From DATKWS01 sp035529435 (GTDB lineage Bacteria; Krumholzibacteriota; Krumholzibacteriia; Krumholzibacteriales; Krumholzibacteriaceae): 20,053 bases of DNA. The stretch lies in assembly GCA_035529435.1 (NCBI GenBank), contig DATKWS010000063.1, forward strand, positions 1-20,053. The letters are read 5' to 3'. The notes beneath the pieces were generated by a model. It saw nothing but the letters and a program-made list of their open reading frames with translations, searched no databases and was not told where the DNA came from. Each line of letters begins with the position of its first letter. Within the stretch, counting starts at the first letter, position 1. A program made the position numbers and the translations under genes. Shown here one piece after another: positions 1 to 6,677 of this stretch.

Positions 1-1
1 C

Positions 2-457
2 ATCGTCCCGTCGCCGCCCGCACTCTACATCCTGCAGGACAGCCTGTATGTCGTGGAGAAGGGCCAGACGGCCGCGTACGTACCGTTCACGATCTGTAAC
101 GGTGACGCCTGTGCCGATCCGACGGCGTACGGATATGTGATCACCAGCACGGGCCACGTCGGCGCCGGCTTCCCGCAGGGCGGCACGACCCCGCCCGTGG
201 ACGGCGGCGAGTGCGGCGATGTCTACGGCGTCGTGGATGCGGGCGACGCGGAGATCTGCGATCTCGACACACTCGTGATCATTGCGTGGGATGCCTTGAC
301 CGGCACGGTCTACGACACCTGCGTGCAGATCATTCACGTCGTCGAGCCGGTCCCGGTACCGCTCATGACGGGGCCGGTTCTCGCGGCGCTGGCACTGATG
401 CTGGTGCTGGCCGCCGCTGCGATTATCAAAAAGCGGCCGGCAGGTCCGGTAGGGTGA
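2..457 (+). CDS. Surface protein, 3' end only, with C-terminal membrane anchor
   Basis: The reading frame is open from the window edge, so the N-terminus is missing and any start inside the window is artificial. About 151 residues are visible. Most of it is a beta-rich, Gly/Asp-rich extracellular-looking stretch with four cysteines in the last 100 residues, followed by a short VPVPL linker, a hydrophobic segment of about 20 residues (GPVLAALALMLVLAAAAII) and a terminal basic KKRP cluster. This three-part end (short motif, transmembrane helix, positive residues) resembles C-terminal sorting signals of the PEP-CTERM/IPTL-CTERM kind, where an exosortase or related enzyme processes the protein. 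A plain C-terminal membrane anchor is equally possible, and no sortase or exosortase is in the window. I cannot name the protein. The following gene starts 76 bases later on the same strand. Confidence 0.75.
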   Translation: MVPSPPALYILQDSLYVVEKGQTAAYVPFTICNGDACADPTAYGYVITSTGHVGAGFPQGGTTPPVDGGECGDVYGVVDAGDAEICDLDTLVIIAWDALTGTVYDTCVQIIHVVEPVPVPLMTGPVLAALALMLVLAAAAIIKKRPAGPVG

Positions 458-483
458 ATACCAGCAAAGCCGGACCGGCGGGC
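436..483 (+). terminator. Stable hairpin spanning the stop codon of the first gene
   Basis: The arms at 436-449 and 470-483 pair at 12 of 14 positions, including a perfect 7-bp core (GGTCCGG with CCGGACC), around a 20-nt loop that contains the stop codon. No T-run follows, so it is at best a weak factor-independent terminator. It could equally be an RNA-stabilising 3' structure. Confidence 0.35.
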
Positions 484-533
484 ACACGTGTAAGAATGAA
501 CGTGAGATCGTGCGTTATCACGCGGCAGGGCTG

Positions 534-1283
534 ATGGACAACAAAACGCCGAACGGTGCGGACAGTGATCCCGTCCTTCACGACAGGGGAAAAGCCGTCG
601 AGCGTGCCTTCACCGCGATCGCCGGGACATACGATCGTATGAACGATCTCATCTCGCTCGGCACGCACCGGATTGCAAAGAGAATGATGATCGAGGCGAG
701 CGGTGTCGCACCGGGCGATCGCGTGCTGGATCTGGGCGGTGGTACGGGCGATATGACGGTCCGGTTCGGTGCCATAACCGGCGAGAAGGGATTCGTCGTT
801 CTGGCGGACAGCAACCGGGCGATGCTCGAGGTGGCGGGGCGGAGAGTTGCATCCGGCGGCAACTGCAGGCATGCGGCGTGTGTCGCGGCGGATACACTCG
901 ATCTGCCGTTTGCCGACGATACGTTCGACTGCGTGGCGATCTCGTTCGGCGTGCGCAACTTTATTGACATTCCCGGCGCCCTCCGCGCCGTGAGGAGCGT
1001 ACTGAGGCCCGGCGGCACGCTGGTCGTTCTTGATTTCTCGAAGCCCCGGAACCGGTTTCTCCGCGCGGCGTTTCACCGTTACCTGTCCGGCTGGGTGCCC
1101 TGCGCGGCGAGACTATTCACGGGACAGGACGAGAGCTACCGTTACCTCGCCGCGTCGGTTCGCGCCCATCCCGACCAGGAAACCCTGTGCGGGATGATGA
1201 ACGCGGCCGGATTCCACGCGTGCGGGTACCGTAATATCATGAACGGCATACTCGCCCTGCACAGCGGACGGAGCGGGCCGTAG
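534..1283 (+). CDS. ubiE: Demethylmenaquinone/ubiquinone C-methyltransferase (UbiE/MenG)
   Basis: A class I SAM-dependent methyltransferase of 249 residues, the usual UbiE length. It would carry out the C-methylation step of quinone synthesis (demethylmenaquinone to menaquinone) at the cytoplasmic side of the membrane. Visible family signatures are the N-terminal YDRMNDLISLGTHR block (residues 33-46), SAM motif I VLDLGGGTG (64-72), the FGVRNFIDIP block, RPGGTLVVLDFSKP, and the C-terminal YRYLAASVRAHPDQETL segment with GILALH near the end. I chose ATG 534, which has a weak GCAGGG upstream. An in-frame GTG at 510 would add eight residues with no homology. No other quinone genes are nearby, so whether the substrate is a mena- or ubiquinone precursor cannot be read from context; menaquinone (menG) is the likelier guess. 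The next gene follows after 41 bases. Confidence 0.92.
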   Translation: MDNKTPNGADSDPVLHDRGKAVERAFTAIAGTYDRMNDLISLGTHRIAKRMMIEASGVAPGDRVLDLGGGTGDMTVRFGAITGEKGFVVLADSNRAMLEVAGRRVASGGNCRHAACVAADTLDLPFADDTFDCVAISFGVRNFIDIPGALRAVRSVLRPGGTLVVLDFSKPRNRFLRAAFHRYLSGWVPCAARLFTGQDESYRYLAASVRAHPDQETLCGMMNAAGFHACGYRNIMNGILALHSGRSGP

Positions 1284-1324
1284 ATCGCTCGAGCTTACCA
1301 TGAGCATTGCAGAGGGAGGTTTTC

Positions 1325-2260
1325 ATGAAATTTCCGGTACTGTTCATCGTGTGCGTGATTGCGTTCATCGCCTGTTCCCGGACCCCCGAGGAGATGGTGT
1401 TCGTCGAGGGCGGCACATTTCAGATGGGAAACACCTTCGGCGGCGGGGACGACGACGAGCTGCCCGTTCACGAGGTGGCACTCGACTCGTACATGATAGG
1501 CAAGCACGAGGTGACGGCCGGTGAATTCAGGGAGTTCGTCGATGCGACCGGTTACAAGACGACGGCCGAGCGGGACAGCGGCGCGTTGGTATTCATCGGG
1601 AAAACGGTCGAGAAGAGAAGGGACGCGAACTGGAGAAATCCTTACTACGAGCAGGACGACCGGCACCCGGTGGTCTGCGTGAGCTGGTACGATGCGGTTG
1701 AGTTCTGCAACTGGCGGAGCCGGAAGGAAGGTCTGGAGCCGTGCTATACGGGGACCGGCGATTCGGTCGTTTGCGATTTCACGGCGAACGGGTATCGGCT
1801 GCCGACGGAGGCGGAATGGGAATTCGCCGCCCGGAGCCGTGGCAAGCGGATCAAGTTCGCCTGGGGCGACAGCATGCCCTACATCGAGGGCCGGCCGGCC
1901 GGCAACGCGAGGGACGAAGCGGCCCACCGCGAGTGGGACATCAAGAACTTCTGGAAAGGTTACGACGATGGGTACGCATATACGGCCCCCGTGGCGAGCT
2001 TCGCCCCGAACGAGCTCGGCGTTCATGATATCAGCGGCAACGTCTACGAGTGGTGCTGGGACTGGTTCGACGAGCGGTACTACGAGCGCAGCCCGGTCGG
2101 TAATCCGGCGGGACCGCGCGCGGGCGAGATACGGGCGTGCCGGGATGCCGGCTTCGCCTGCGCGATCAGGCACGAGGCGGTGGCGAGCCGCGGCCTCGGA
2201 AAGCCGACTTTGACGTTCAGCTGGGGCGGTTTCCGTATCGCCCGTTCATCCGTGCGATAG
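1325..2260 (+). CDS. SUMF/formylglycine-generating-enzyme-like lipoprotein
   Basis: A protein of 311 residues. It starts at ATG 1325, six bases after a strong GAGGGAGG ribosome site; TTG 1307 and the out-of-frame ATG 1300 are less suitable. The N-terminus is a lipoprotein signal with a plausible lipid-attachment Cys17 (AFIAC). The FGE-sulfatase (SUMF1, C-type-lectin-like) domain fills the rest: MVFVEGGTFQMG (24-35), the HEVALDSYMIGKHEVT strand, HPVVCVSWYDAVEFCNW (114-130), GYRLPTEAEWEFAAR (156-170), LGVHDISGNVYEWCWDW (231-247) and GGFRIAR (301-307). The normally conserved RGGSW near the C-terminus reads RDAGF (273-277). Of the two catalytic cysteines of true formylglycine enzymes, a Cys lies at the first position (279) but Glu284 occupies the second. 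It is therefore unlikely to be a sulfatase activator. An envelope binding or scaffolding role is inference. No sulfatase is nearby. The gene lies between ubiE and a dehydrogenase, 53 bases before the latter. Confidence 0.85.
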   Translation: MKFPVLFIVCVIAFIACSRTPEEMVFVEGGTFQMGNTFGGGDDDELPVHEVALDSYMIGKHEVTAGEFREFVDATGYKTTAERDSGALVFIGKTVEKRRDANWRNPYYEQDDRHPVVCVSWYDAVEFCNWRSRKEGLEPCYTGTGDSVVCDFTANGYRLPTEAEWEFAARSRGKRIKFAWGDSMPYIEGRPAGNARDEAAHREWDIKNFWKGYDDGYAYTAPVASFAPNELGVHDISGNVYEWCWDWFDERYYERSPVGNPAGPRAGEIRACRDAGFACAIRHEAVASRGLGKPTLTFSWGGFRIARSSVR

Positions 2261-2313
2261 CGGATGCCCCGCCGTGGACCGGATCGGCACGATTTGAAAA
2301 GGAGATGTATTGC

Positions 2314-3345
2314 ATGAAGGCAATGGTGCTGCAGCAACTCACCGATATGCGGAAAAATCGGAATCCGCTCACCATCGCCGATCTCCCGCGGCCGGTACCG
2401 GCGGCGAACGAGGTGCTCGTACGGATCACCGTCTGCGGTGTCTGTCATACCGAGCTGGATGAAATCGAGGGTCGGACGCCGCCGCCGCGGCTCCCCGTCG
2501 TGCCCGGCCATCAGGTCGTCGGGGTGGTGGAGGAGACGGGCGAGGCGGTGCGCACCGTCCGCACCGGCGACCGGGTCGGGGTCGCCTGGATTTACTCGGC
2601 TTGCGGGACGTGCCCGTTCTGCGCGGCGGGCCTGGAGAACCTGTGTGACGATTTCAGGGCAACGGGGCGCGATGCCGACGGCGGGTACGCGGAGTACATG
2701 ACGGTTCCCGACGGTTTCGCATTCGTGATGCCACCGGTATTTTCCGATGCGGAGGCGGCCCCCCTGCTCTGCGCCGGTGCCATCGGTTACCGTTCGCTCA
2801 GGCTCGCCGGTCTCGCGGACGGGCAGAACCTGGGACTCACCGGCTTCGGCGCCTCGGCGCACCTCGTGCTGAAGATGGTGCGGCACCGTTTCCCGAACAG
2901 TGCCGTATTCGTCTTCGCGCGGAGCCCCCGTGAGCGGGAATTCGCGATCGAGCTCGGGGCCGCGTGGGCGGGCGGTACGGGGGACGAGGCGCCCGAGCGG
3001 TGCCGGAGCATCATCGACACGACACCCGTGTGGAAGCCGGTCGTCGAGGCCCTGAAGAATCTCGAACCGGGTGGGAGACTCGTGATCAATGCGATCCGCA
3101 AGGAGGATGCGGACAAGAAGTACCTGCTGGAGCTGGATTATCCCACCCACCTGTGGCTCGAGAAGGAAATAAAGAGCGTCGCCAACGTTACGCGGTGCGA
3201 TGTGCGCGAGTTTCTCGACCTGGCCGCCGAGATCCCGATCCGGCCCGAAATCGAGGAATTCACCCTCGAGGATGCGAACCGCGCCCTGGTCGAGCTCAAG
3301 GAGCGCACCATCAGGGGCGCAAAGGTGCTCAGGATCGCCGGGTGA
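2314..3345 (+). CDS. Zinc-dependent alcohol dehydrogenase family protein
   Basis: A medium-chain (MDR) NAD(P)-dependent alcohol dehydrogenase of 343 residues, starting at ATG 2314 nine bases after AAAAGGAG. The catalytic zinc ligands are Cys44 in CGVCHTE (41-47), His66 in GHQVVG and Cys153 in LLCAG. The structural zinc lobe is CGTCPFCAAGLENLC, with Cys97, 100, 103 and 111. The cofactor fold carries a GFGASAH loop at 178-183. The pattern CGVCHTELDEIEG, the DADGGYAEYMTVP block and APLLCAGAIGYRSLR match from memory the bacterial zinc-binding dehydrogenase subfamily TIGR02822. The highly conserved GHE is GHQ here (Gln67), so the glutamate next to the zinc ligand is missing. Substrate is unknown. 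It may be co-transcribed with the lipoprotein gene upstream. Confidence 0.9.
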   Translation: MKAMVLQQLTDMRKNRNPLTIADLPRPVPAANEVLVRITVCGVCHTELDEIEGRTPPPRLPVVPGHQVVGVVEETGEAVRTVRTGDRVGVAWIYSACGTCPFCAAGLENLCDDFRATGRDADGGYAEYMTVPDGFAFVMPPVFSDAEAAPLLCAGAIGYRSLRLAGLADGQNLGLTGFGASAHLVLKMVRHRFPNSAVFVFARSPREREFAIELGAAWAGGTGDEAPERCRSIIDTTPVWKPVVEALKNLEPGGRLVINAIRKEDADKKYLLELDYPTHLWLEKEIKSVANVTRCDVREFLDLAAEIPIRPEIEEFTLEDANRALVELKERTIRGAKVLRIAG

Positions 3346-3432
3346 ACGAGCACCACCTCCGACGCGCCGCGGCACACCCTGCGGTCCCCCCGTCACCCGC
3401 GCACCGCGCACAATGATCCGAAAAACTACGGG

Positions 3433-3475
3433 AATAAATATTTTTCTTTATTATCCGCTTCCCGAGTGGTATCTT
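3433..3475 (+). promoter_or_regulatory. Probable extended -10 promoter for the beta-barrel gene
   Basis: TGG-TATCTT at 3467-3475 is an extended -10 element, preceded by an AT-rich, UP-like stretch at 3433-3455 that stands out in this GC-rich sequence. There is no good -35. Transcription would start near 3482, about 47 bases before the start codon. Confidence 0.4.
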
Positions 3476-3528
3476 AAGCGCAAATTGCAGATACGCGTAG
3501 ACATACACACGGGGAGGAGAGAGGAGCG

Positions 3529-4221
3529 ATGAAATTGTTATTCCCGAGATCGATGGTGGCGGTACTGCTCGTAGTTGTCGTGGCGATCCCGACGACCGCC
3601 GTCGGGTTCGATGCGGGGTTCAAGAGCGGATTGTGCATCGCTGATTTGTCCGGCGATATCACCGGCCTGGGGAGCGATTTTTCCATGCGGTACGGTTTTT
3701 CGGGCGGCGTGTTCTTCGATTTCAAGCTCAGTGAAAGGCTCTCGATCCAACCCGAAGTGATTTACATGCAGAAGGGAGCATTGGTAAATGACCAGCCGTT
3801 CGAGTTGGTGACAACCGAAGGAACATTCGCGGGCGAAACGGATTATGAATTCAGGCTGTGGTATTTCGAGTTCCCCATTCTCGTCAAATACACGCTGCGC
3901 CAGGACAGCTTTCTGCGCCCGTTTCTCTGTACCGGCGCCGCGGCCTCGTATACCGAACGGGCGGTTGTACAGGTTACGCAGAATATCGGACCCTACTCGT
4001 GGGGCGTGCGCGATGATATATCGGGACAATTGAAGAAATGGGACTTCGGCGCCGTCTTCGGGGGAGGGATGCATTTCGCGTTCGGCAGCAGTTTCTCCGT
4101 TTTTCTCGAGGGGCGTTACAACCTCGGTCTTCTCAACCTGAACAATACGGAGGAGGACGTCACGTTCAAGAACCGCGCCATCGCCATACTGGTAGGACTG
4201 CACGTCAAATTCTCCGAATAG
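3529..4221 (+). CDS. Outer-membrane beta-barrel protein (PorT-like)
   Basis: A protein of 230 residues beginning at ATG 3529 behind a purine-rich GGAGGAGAGAGGAG site. A Sec signal peptide covers about residues 1-26 (basic MKLLFPR, hydrophobic MVAVLLVVVVAIP, cleavage near TTAVG-F). The mature part shows alternating amphipathic strands typical of small 8-10-strand barrels: GFKSGLCIADLSGD-like openings, YGFSGGVFFDFKLSERLSIQPEVIYMQKGA, YFEFPILVKYTLR, FGGGMHFAFG and a closing IAILVGLHVKF strand. The phrase pattern matches the OMP_b-brl_2/PorT family. These proteins sit in the outer membrane, often with unknown function. The gene is transcribed alone and faces the protease gene on the other strand, with 54 bases between the stop codons. 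Confidence 0.82.
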   Translation: MKLLFPRSMVAVLLVVVVAIPTTAVGFDAGFKSGLCIADLSGDITGLGSDFSMRYGFSGGVFFDFKLSERLSIQPEVIYMQKGALVNDQPFELVTTEGTFAGETDYEFRLWYFEFPILVKYTLRQDSFLRPFLCTGAAASYTERAVVQVTQNIGPYSWGVRDDISGQLKKWDFGAVFGGGMHFAFGSSFSVFLEGRYNLGLLNLNNTEEDVTFKNRAIAILVGLHVKFSE

Positions 4222-4275
4222 CGTTACGATCGGTGTGGTTACTCCGCGAATTACCACGGGAGACTTCACTGCACG

Positions 4276-5835
4276 TCACTTGAGGTGGATGATCTTTCGG
4301 GTGCCGCTGAATCCCGCCGCCTCGACACGGCAGAGGTACACACCGGGGGCGACGGTCCGGCCGGCGGTATCGCGGCCGTCCCACACCGCCTCGTATATGC
4401 CCGGGTCGCGCCGCTCACGTTCCAGTATCGTGATCATCCTGCCGGCAATGTCGTAGATCGCGACCGTGACGGGGCCGGAACGTTCGACTGCATAGGGAAC
4501 GGTTGTCGTGCCGTTGAAGGGGTTGGGGTAAATCGGGTCGAGGAAATTGACGATCCGTACGGTGAAGTCGTCGTCGCTCGCATCGCGGCCGTGCAGTCCG
4601 CCGAGAAAGTACGATTCGATCCTGATGCGGAGGGTTGAATTGTGAACGGCCGGCGCCTTCCAGGGAAACGAGCTCGCACCGCGCAGTCCCCGCGTTACGG
4701 TATGGTCGAAGCTCCGTCCACCGTCGAGGCTGAGAGAGATCGTGAATGAATCGGGTATTTCGTTTTCCGTTCTCCAGGTGATGAGGTAATCCCGGCCGGC
4801 GGCGATAACCTCGCCGCCGTTGGGTGAGATGAGACTGACGGAGGGTTCGTACTCGATCTGGTAAACGTAGGTTCCGATCAAACAGGCGCCGTAGCGGACG
4901 TAAAAATAACCCTCCTCCCCCCATCCCGTTCCCCAGCTGTTCTTGCAGATCCACGCGCCTTCGCCGTCGAACCGCGTATCGTCCCAGCCGACGATCACGA
5001 CGACGTGGTTGAGATCCTCCGCCGTATCCGATTCGAACAGGCCGCATCGGTAGTAGAAGGCCTCGCAGGGCATCGCTATCGCGCTCGATACGGGGCCGTC
5101 GAGGAGCGCCAGCTTGATCGCTTCAACGCCGGCATGATCGCCCTCGACGGGGGCGAATCCGGCAACGTGCGCCACGATCCGGCACTGCGACTGCTTGCAC
5201 GGCTGCTCATCATCGGCGATGTATGGATAGCAGAGCTCGCGAACGGCGCCGGCGTACTGCAGGAGTTCGAGTGCCGTCCAGTGCCACCCGCCGCCGCAAC
5301 CGAACGCCATCGTATTGCAATCGATGGCATGCTGTTCCGAGAGGTCCTCGATCCTCCCGTCGTATATCATGATGTGCGCCTCGAGCTGGCCTGTTGCGGC
5401 GAACGCCCAGCATGCACCGCACGTTCCCTGATCCTTGACCGGAGTGACACCGCCGTATTCGCGCCAGTCGAAGACGGGGAAATCCGTCCGCCGGGGGGGA
5501 GCCGCGTACGGGGGCGCCGTATCGAGCCATCCATCGGGCGGTGGTACGAATCCGAGCAGTTGCCTCTTTTCGGCGTCGCTCAATCCGGAAACGGATGTTC
5601 TGCCCGCCGTCCAGCGGTATCCCCTCTCGGAGATCAATCGATTGATCCCGGCGATGCGCTCGTCTTCGGCGCCGGCGTCCGCAGCGATGCAGGTAATCGT
5701 TGCATCACGATCGTCCGGTTCGCCCGCGGCGGATCGGTCAGGTGCGTGCATGGCCGCGCCCGCCGTGGCTATGATGATGATTGCGAGGCACGCGGACCGG
5801 GCGCGCGCACCGATCTGCCGTCTCGAATGAAGCAC
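4276..5835 (-). CDS. Secreted papain-family (C1A) cysteine protease with FlgD/Por-like C-terminal domain
   Basis: A protein of 519 residues. I chose GTG 5835 because a GGAGG site lies six bases upstream and the product then opens with a clean signal peptide (basic LHSRRQIGARAR, then SACLAIIIIATAGAAMHA). After a short pro-region with LSDAEKRQLLG (about 85-95) comes the C1A domain. The catalytic set is complete: Gln136, Cys142 in GACWAF, His277 in LNHVVVIVGW and Asn299 in KNSWGTGWGEEGYF. Many cysteines are available for disulfides. From about residue 333 a beta-sandwich begins with LISPNGGEV. The last 85 residues are a YPNPFN-type domain (IYPNPFN, VTVAIYDIAGR, WDGRDTAGR, APGVYLCRVEA) resembling FlgD-Ig/Por_Secre_tail domains, which often end exported proteins in FCB-related phyla. 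Secretion to the cell surface or medium is inferred. The substrate is unknown. Confidence 0.92.
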   Translation of the reverse strand: MLHSRRQIGARARSACLAIIIIATAGAAMHAPDRSAAGEPDDRDATITCIAADAGAEDERIAGINRLISERGYRWTAGRTSVSGLSDAEKRQLLGFVPPPDGWLDTAPPYAAPPRRTDFPVFDWREYGGVTPVKDQGTCGACWAFAATGQLEAHIMIYDGRIEDLSEQHAIDCNTMAFGCGGGWHWTALELLQYAGAVRELCYPYIADDEQPCKQSQCRIVAHVAGFAPVEGDHAGVEAIKLALLDGPVSSAIAMPCEAFYYRCGLFESDTAEDLNHVVVIVGWDDTRFDGEGAWICKNSWGTGWGEEGYFYVRYGACLIGTYVYQIEYEPSVSLISPNGGEVIAAGRDYLITWRTENEIPDSFTISLSLDGGRSFDHTVTRGLRGASSFPWKAPAVHNSTLRIRIESYFLGGLHGRDASDDDFTVRIVNFLDPIYPNPFNGTTTVPYAVERSGPVTVAIYDIAGRMITILERERRDPGIYEAVWDGRDTAGRTVAPGVYLCRVEAAGFSGTRKIIHLK

Positions 5836-5897
5836 CGCCCACCTCCGTGAGAAAACATCCACTGTTCCTGCGGGGTGCAGTGATTGATTCGAATACC

Positions 5898-5906
5898 ACT
5901 ATACCA
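5898..5906 (-). promoter_or_regulatory. Candidate extended -10 for the protease gene
   Basis: Read on the minus strand, TGG-TATAGT (5906-5898) is an extended -10 about 60 bases upstream of GTG 5835. A TTGACA (5932-5927) lies upstream, but 23 bases from the -10, which is too far for a standard -35. The extended -10 would have to carry recognition. Confidence 0.4.
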
Positions 5907-6047
5907 GGTTTCGCATGAAAGAAAAATGTCAAACTACGTTCATCGCGCCCGGAGGGCCGCATGATCGATACCGGAACGATCGGAATGATGGGGACCGGGA
6001 AAATGCCTTTCACCGCGGCGGGAGTGAATGGTATGATGGAAAACCTG

Positions 6048-6077
6048 TTGACATGCGGGGCGTGAAGGGATTGTATA
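6048..6077 (+). promoter_or_regulatory. Sigma70-like promoter for the AhpD-like gene
   Basis: A perfect TTGACA at 6048-6053 is followed after 18 bases by TGTATA (6072-6077). Predicted start is near 6084, giving a 60-base leader containing the 6095-6110 hairpin. Confidence 0.5.
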
Positions 6078-6143
6078 TGCTGTTTCGAACTGCGCGCGGG
6101 TGGACCCGCGTTGCATGGGAGCGGAAAGGCTGGTGTGTGAGTG

Positions 6144-6494
6144 ATGCCGTCGGATTGGCGAAAGGGCTTCGATGATGAGCGGGCGCGCCTCAACACTATC
6201 GTTTCCGCGGGCGGTCATCTTGGAGTGAAGCGGTTCTTCGCACTCGATGAGCAGGCGTATCACGCAGGTGTGCTTCCCGCCGCTACCAAGGAGCTGCTGG
6301 GGCTCGTTGCATCGATGGTGCTCCGGTGCAATGACTGCATCGCGTGTCACCTGACCAGGTGCGTCGACGGTGGAGCGACCAAGAACGAATTGTACGAAGC
6401 GTTCAACGTCGCCCTCGTCGTTGGTGGATCGATCGTCATTCCGCACCTTCGATTCGCGGCGGAAAAGCTCGAATCCCTGCTCGGGCCGCGTTAG
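6144..6494 (+). CDS. Carboxymuconolactone decarboxylase/AhpD-like small protein
   Basis: A 116-residue all-helical protein of the CMD/AhpD superfamily. It shows the redox-type motif CNDCIACH (Cys62, Cys65, Cys68, His69), in which C65-x-x-C68-H69 matches the Cys-x-x-Cys-His centre of AhpD-like peroxidase partners. The following ATKNELYEAFNVALVVGGSI helix pair is typical of the family. A TGA at 6138-6140 lies directly before GTG 6141 and ATG 6144 in the same frame, which fixes the start to one of these two codons; the ribosome site is poor (AAAGG, about 14 bases away). It could be a disulfide reductase or peroxidase-type enzyme rather than a true decarboxylase. The extra Cys62 is unusual. It stands alone, with its own promoter and a terminator-like hairpin downstream. 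Confidence 0.85.
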   Translation: MPSDWRKGFDDERARLNTIVSAGGHLGVKRFFALDEQAYHAGVLPAATKELLGLVASMVLRCNDCIACHLTRCVDGGATKNELYEAFNVALVVGGSIVIPHLRFAAEKLESLLGPR

Positions 6495-6512
6495 ATATAC
6501 TCGTGTGTGTCC

Positions 6513-6556
6513 TGCCGGTGCGTGAAAAACGTGTGTCGGCCGATTCCGCACCGGCA
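6513..6556 (+). terminator. Perfect 10-bp inverted repeat after the AhpD-like gene
   Basis: TGCCGGTGCG (6513-6522) and CGCACCGGCA (6547-6556) are perfect complements around a 24-nt loop, starting 18 bases after the stop codon. Only a broken T-rich run (ACTTTCGGTTTC) follows, so termination efficiency is uncertain. Confidence 0.45.
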
Positions 6557-6565
6557 ACTTTCGGT

Positions 6566-6593
6566 TTCAAAACGGCATTGATTCCGCTATCAT
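6566..6593 (+). promoter_or_regulatory. Candidate promoter for the chain-length gene
   Basis: TTCAAA (6566-6571), a 16-base spacer and TATCAT (6588-6593) lie just after the hairpin that closes the previous gene, about 85 bases before ATG 6678. The -10 matches well and the -35 moderately. Confidence 0.35.
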
Positions 6594-6677
6594 CCGGGAA
6601 GGCCGGATGCCGGTGATCGACCCACGGGTCCGAAGGGGAACGGCCCGCGGAGGATCGTCACGACCGGGGGAGCTGGA

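Larger units (their letters stand above)
5836..6143. other. 308-base divergent intergenic region
   Basis: No credible gene is visible. The left part holds the protease ribosome site and a candidate minus-strand extended -10. The right part holds a plus-strand sigma70-like promoter and a short leader with a compact hairpin (6095-6110, CGCGGG/CCCGCG around TGGA) ahead of the small decarboxylase-like gene. Confidence 0.6.

Noticed and set aside
484..491. ACACGTGT palindrome upstream of ubiE
   Set aside because: An isolated 8-base palindrome is too short to support an operator.
2125..2260. Frameshift as an explanation for the missing RGGSW in the SUMF lipoprotein
   Set aside because: The other frames do not give RGGSW, and the downstream GGFRIAR stays in the original frame at normal distance.
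2080..3411. Long minus-strand open frame of over 440 codons opposite the alcohol dehydrogenase
   Set aside because: It has no recognisable domain, is Arg/Pro/Gly-rich as expected for a GC-rich antisense frame, and lies opposite a gene with complete zinc motifs and a ribosome site.
4226..4260. Imperfect GTGGT/ACCAC hairpin between the beta-barrel and protease genes
   Set aside because: Only five clean pairs with mismatches and no T-run, so it is not convincing as a bidirectional terminator.
5915..6175. 86-codon plus-strand frame in the protease/AhpD-like intergenic region
   Set aside because: No ribosome site, no homology, it overlaps the AhpD-like gene start in another frame and it contains the promoter of that gene.
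6649..6662. 14-base match GGAGGATCGTCACG shared with 18282-18295, both upstream of start codons
   Set aside because: About one such match is expected by chance in 20 kb of GC-rich sequence, and the two sites lie at different distances from their genes.
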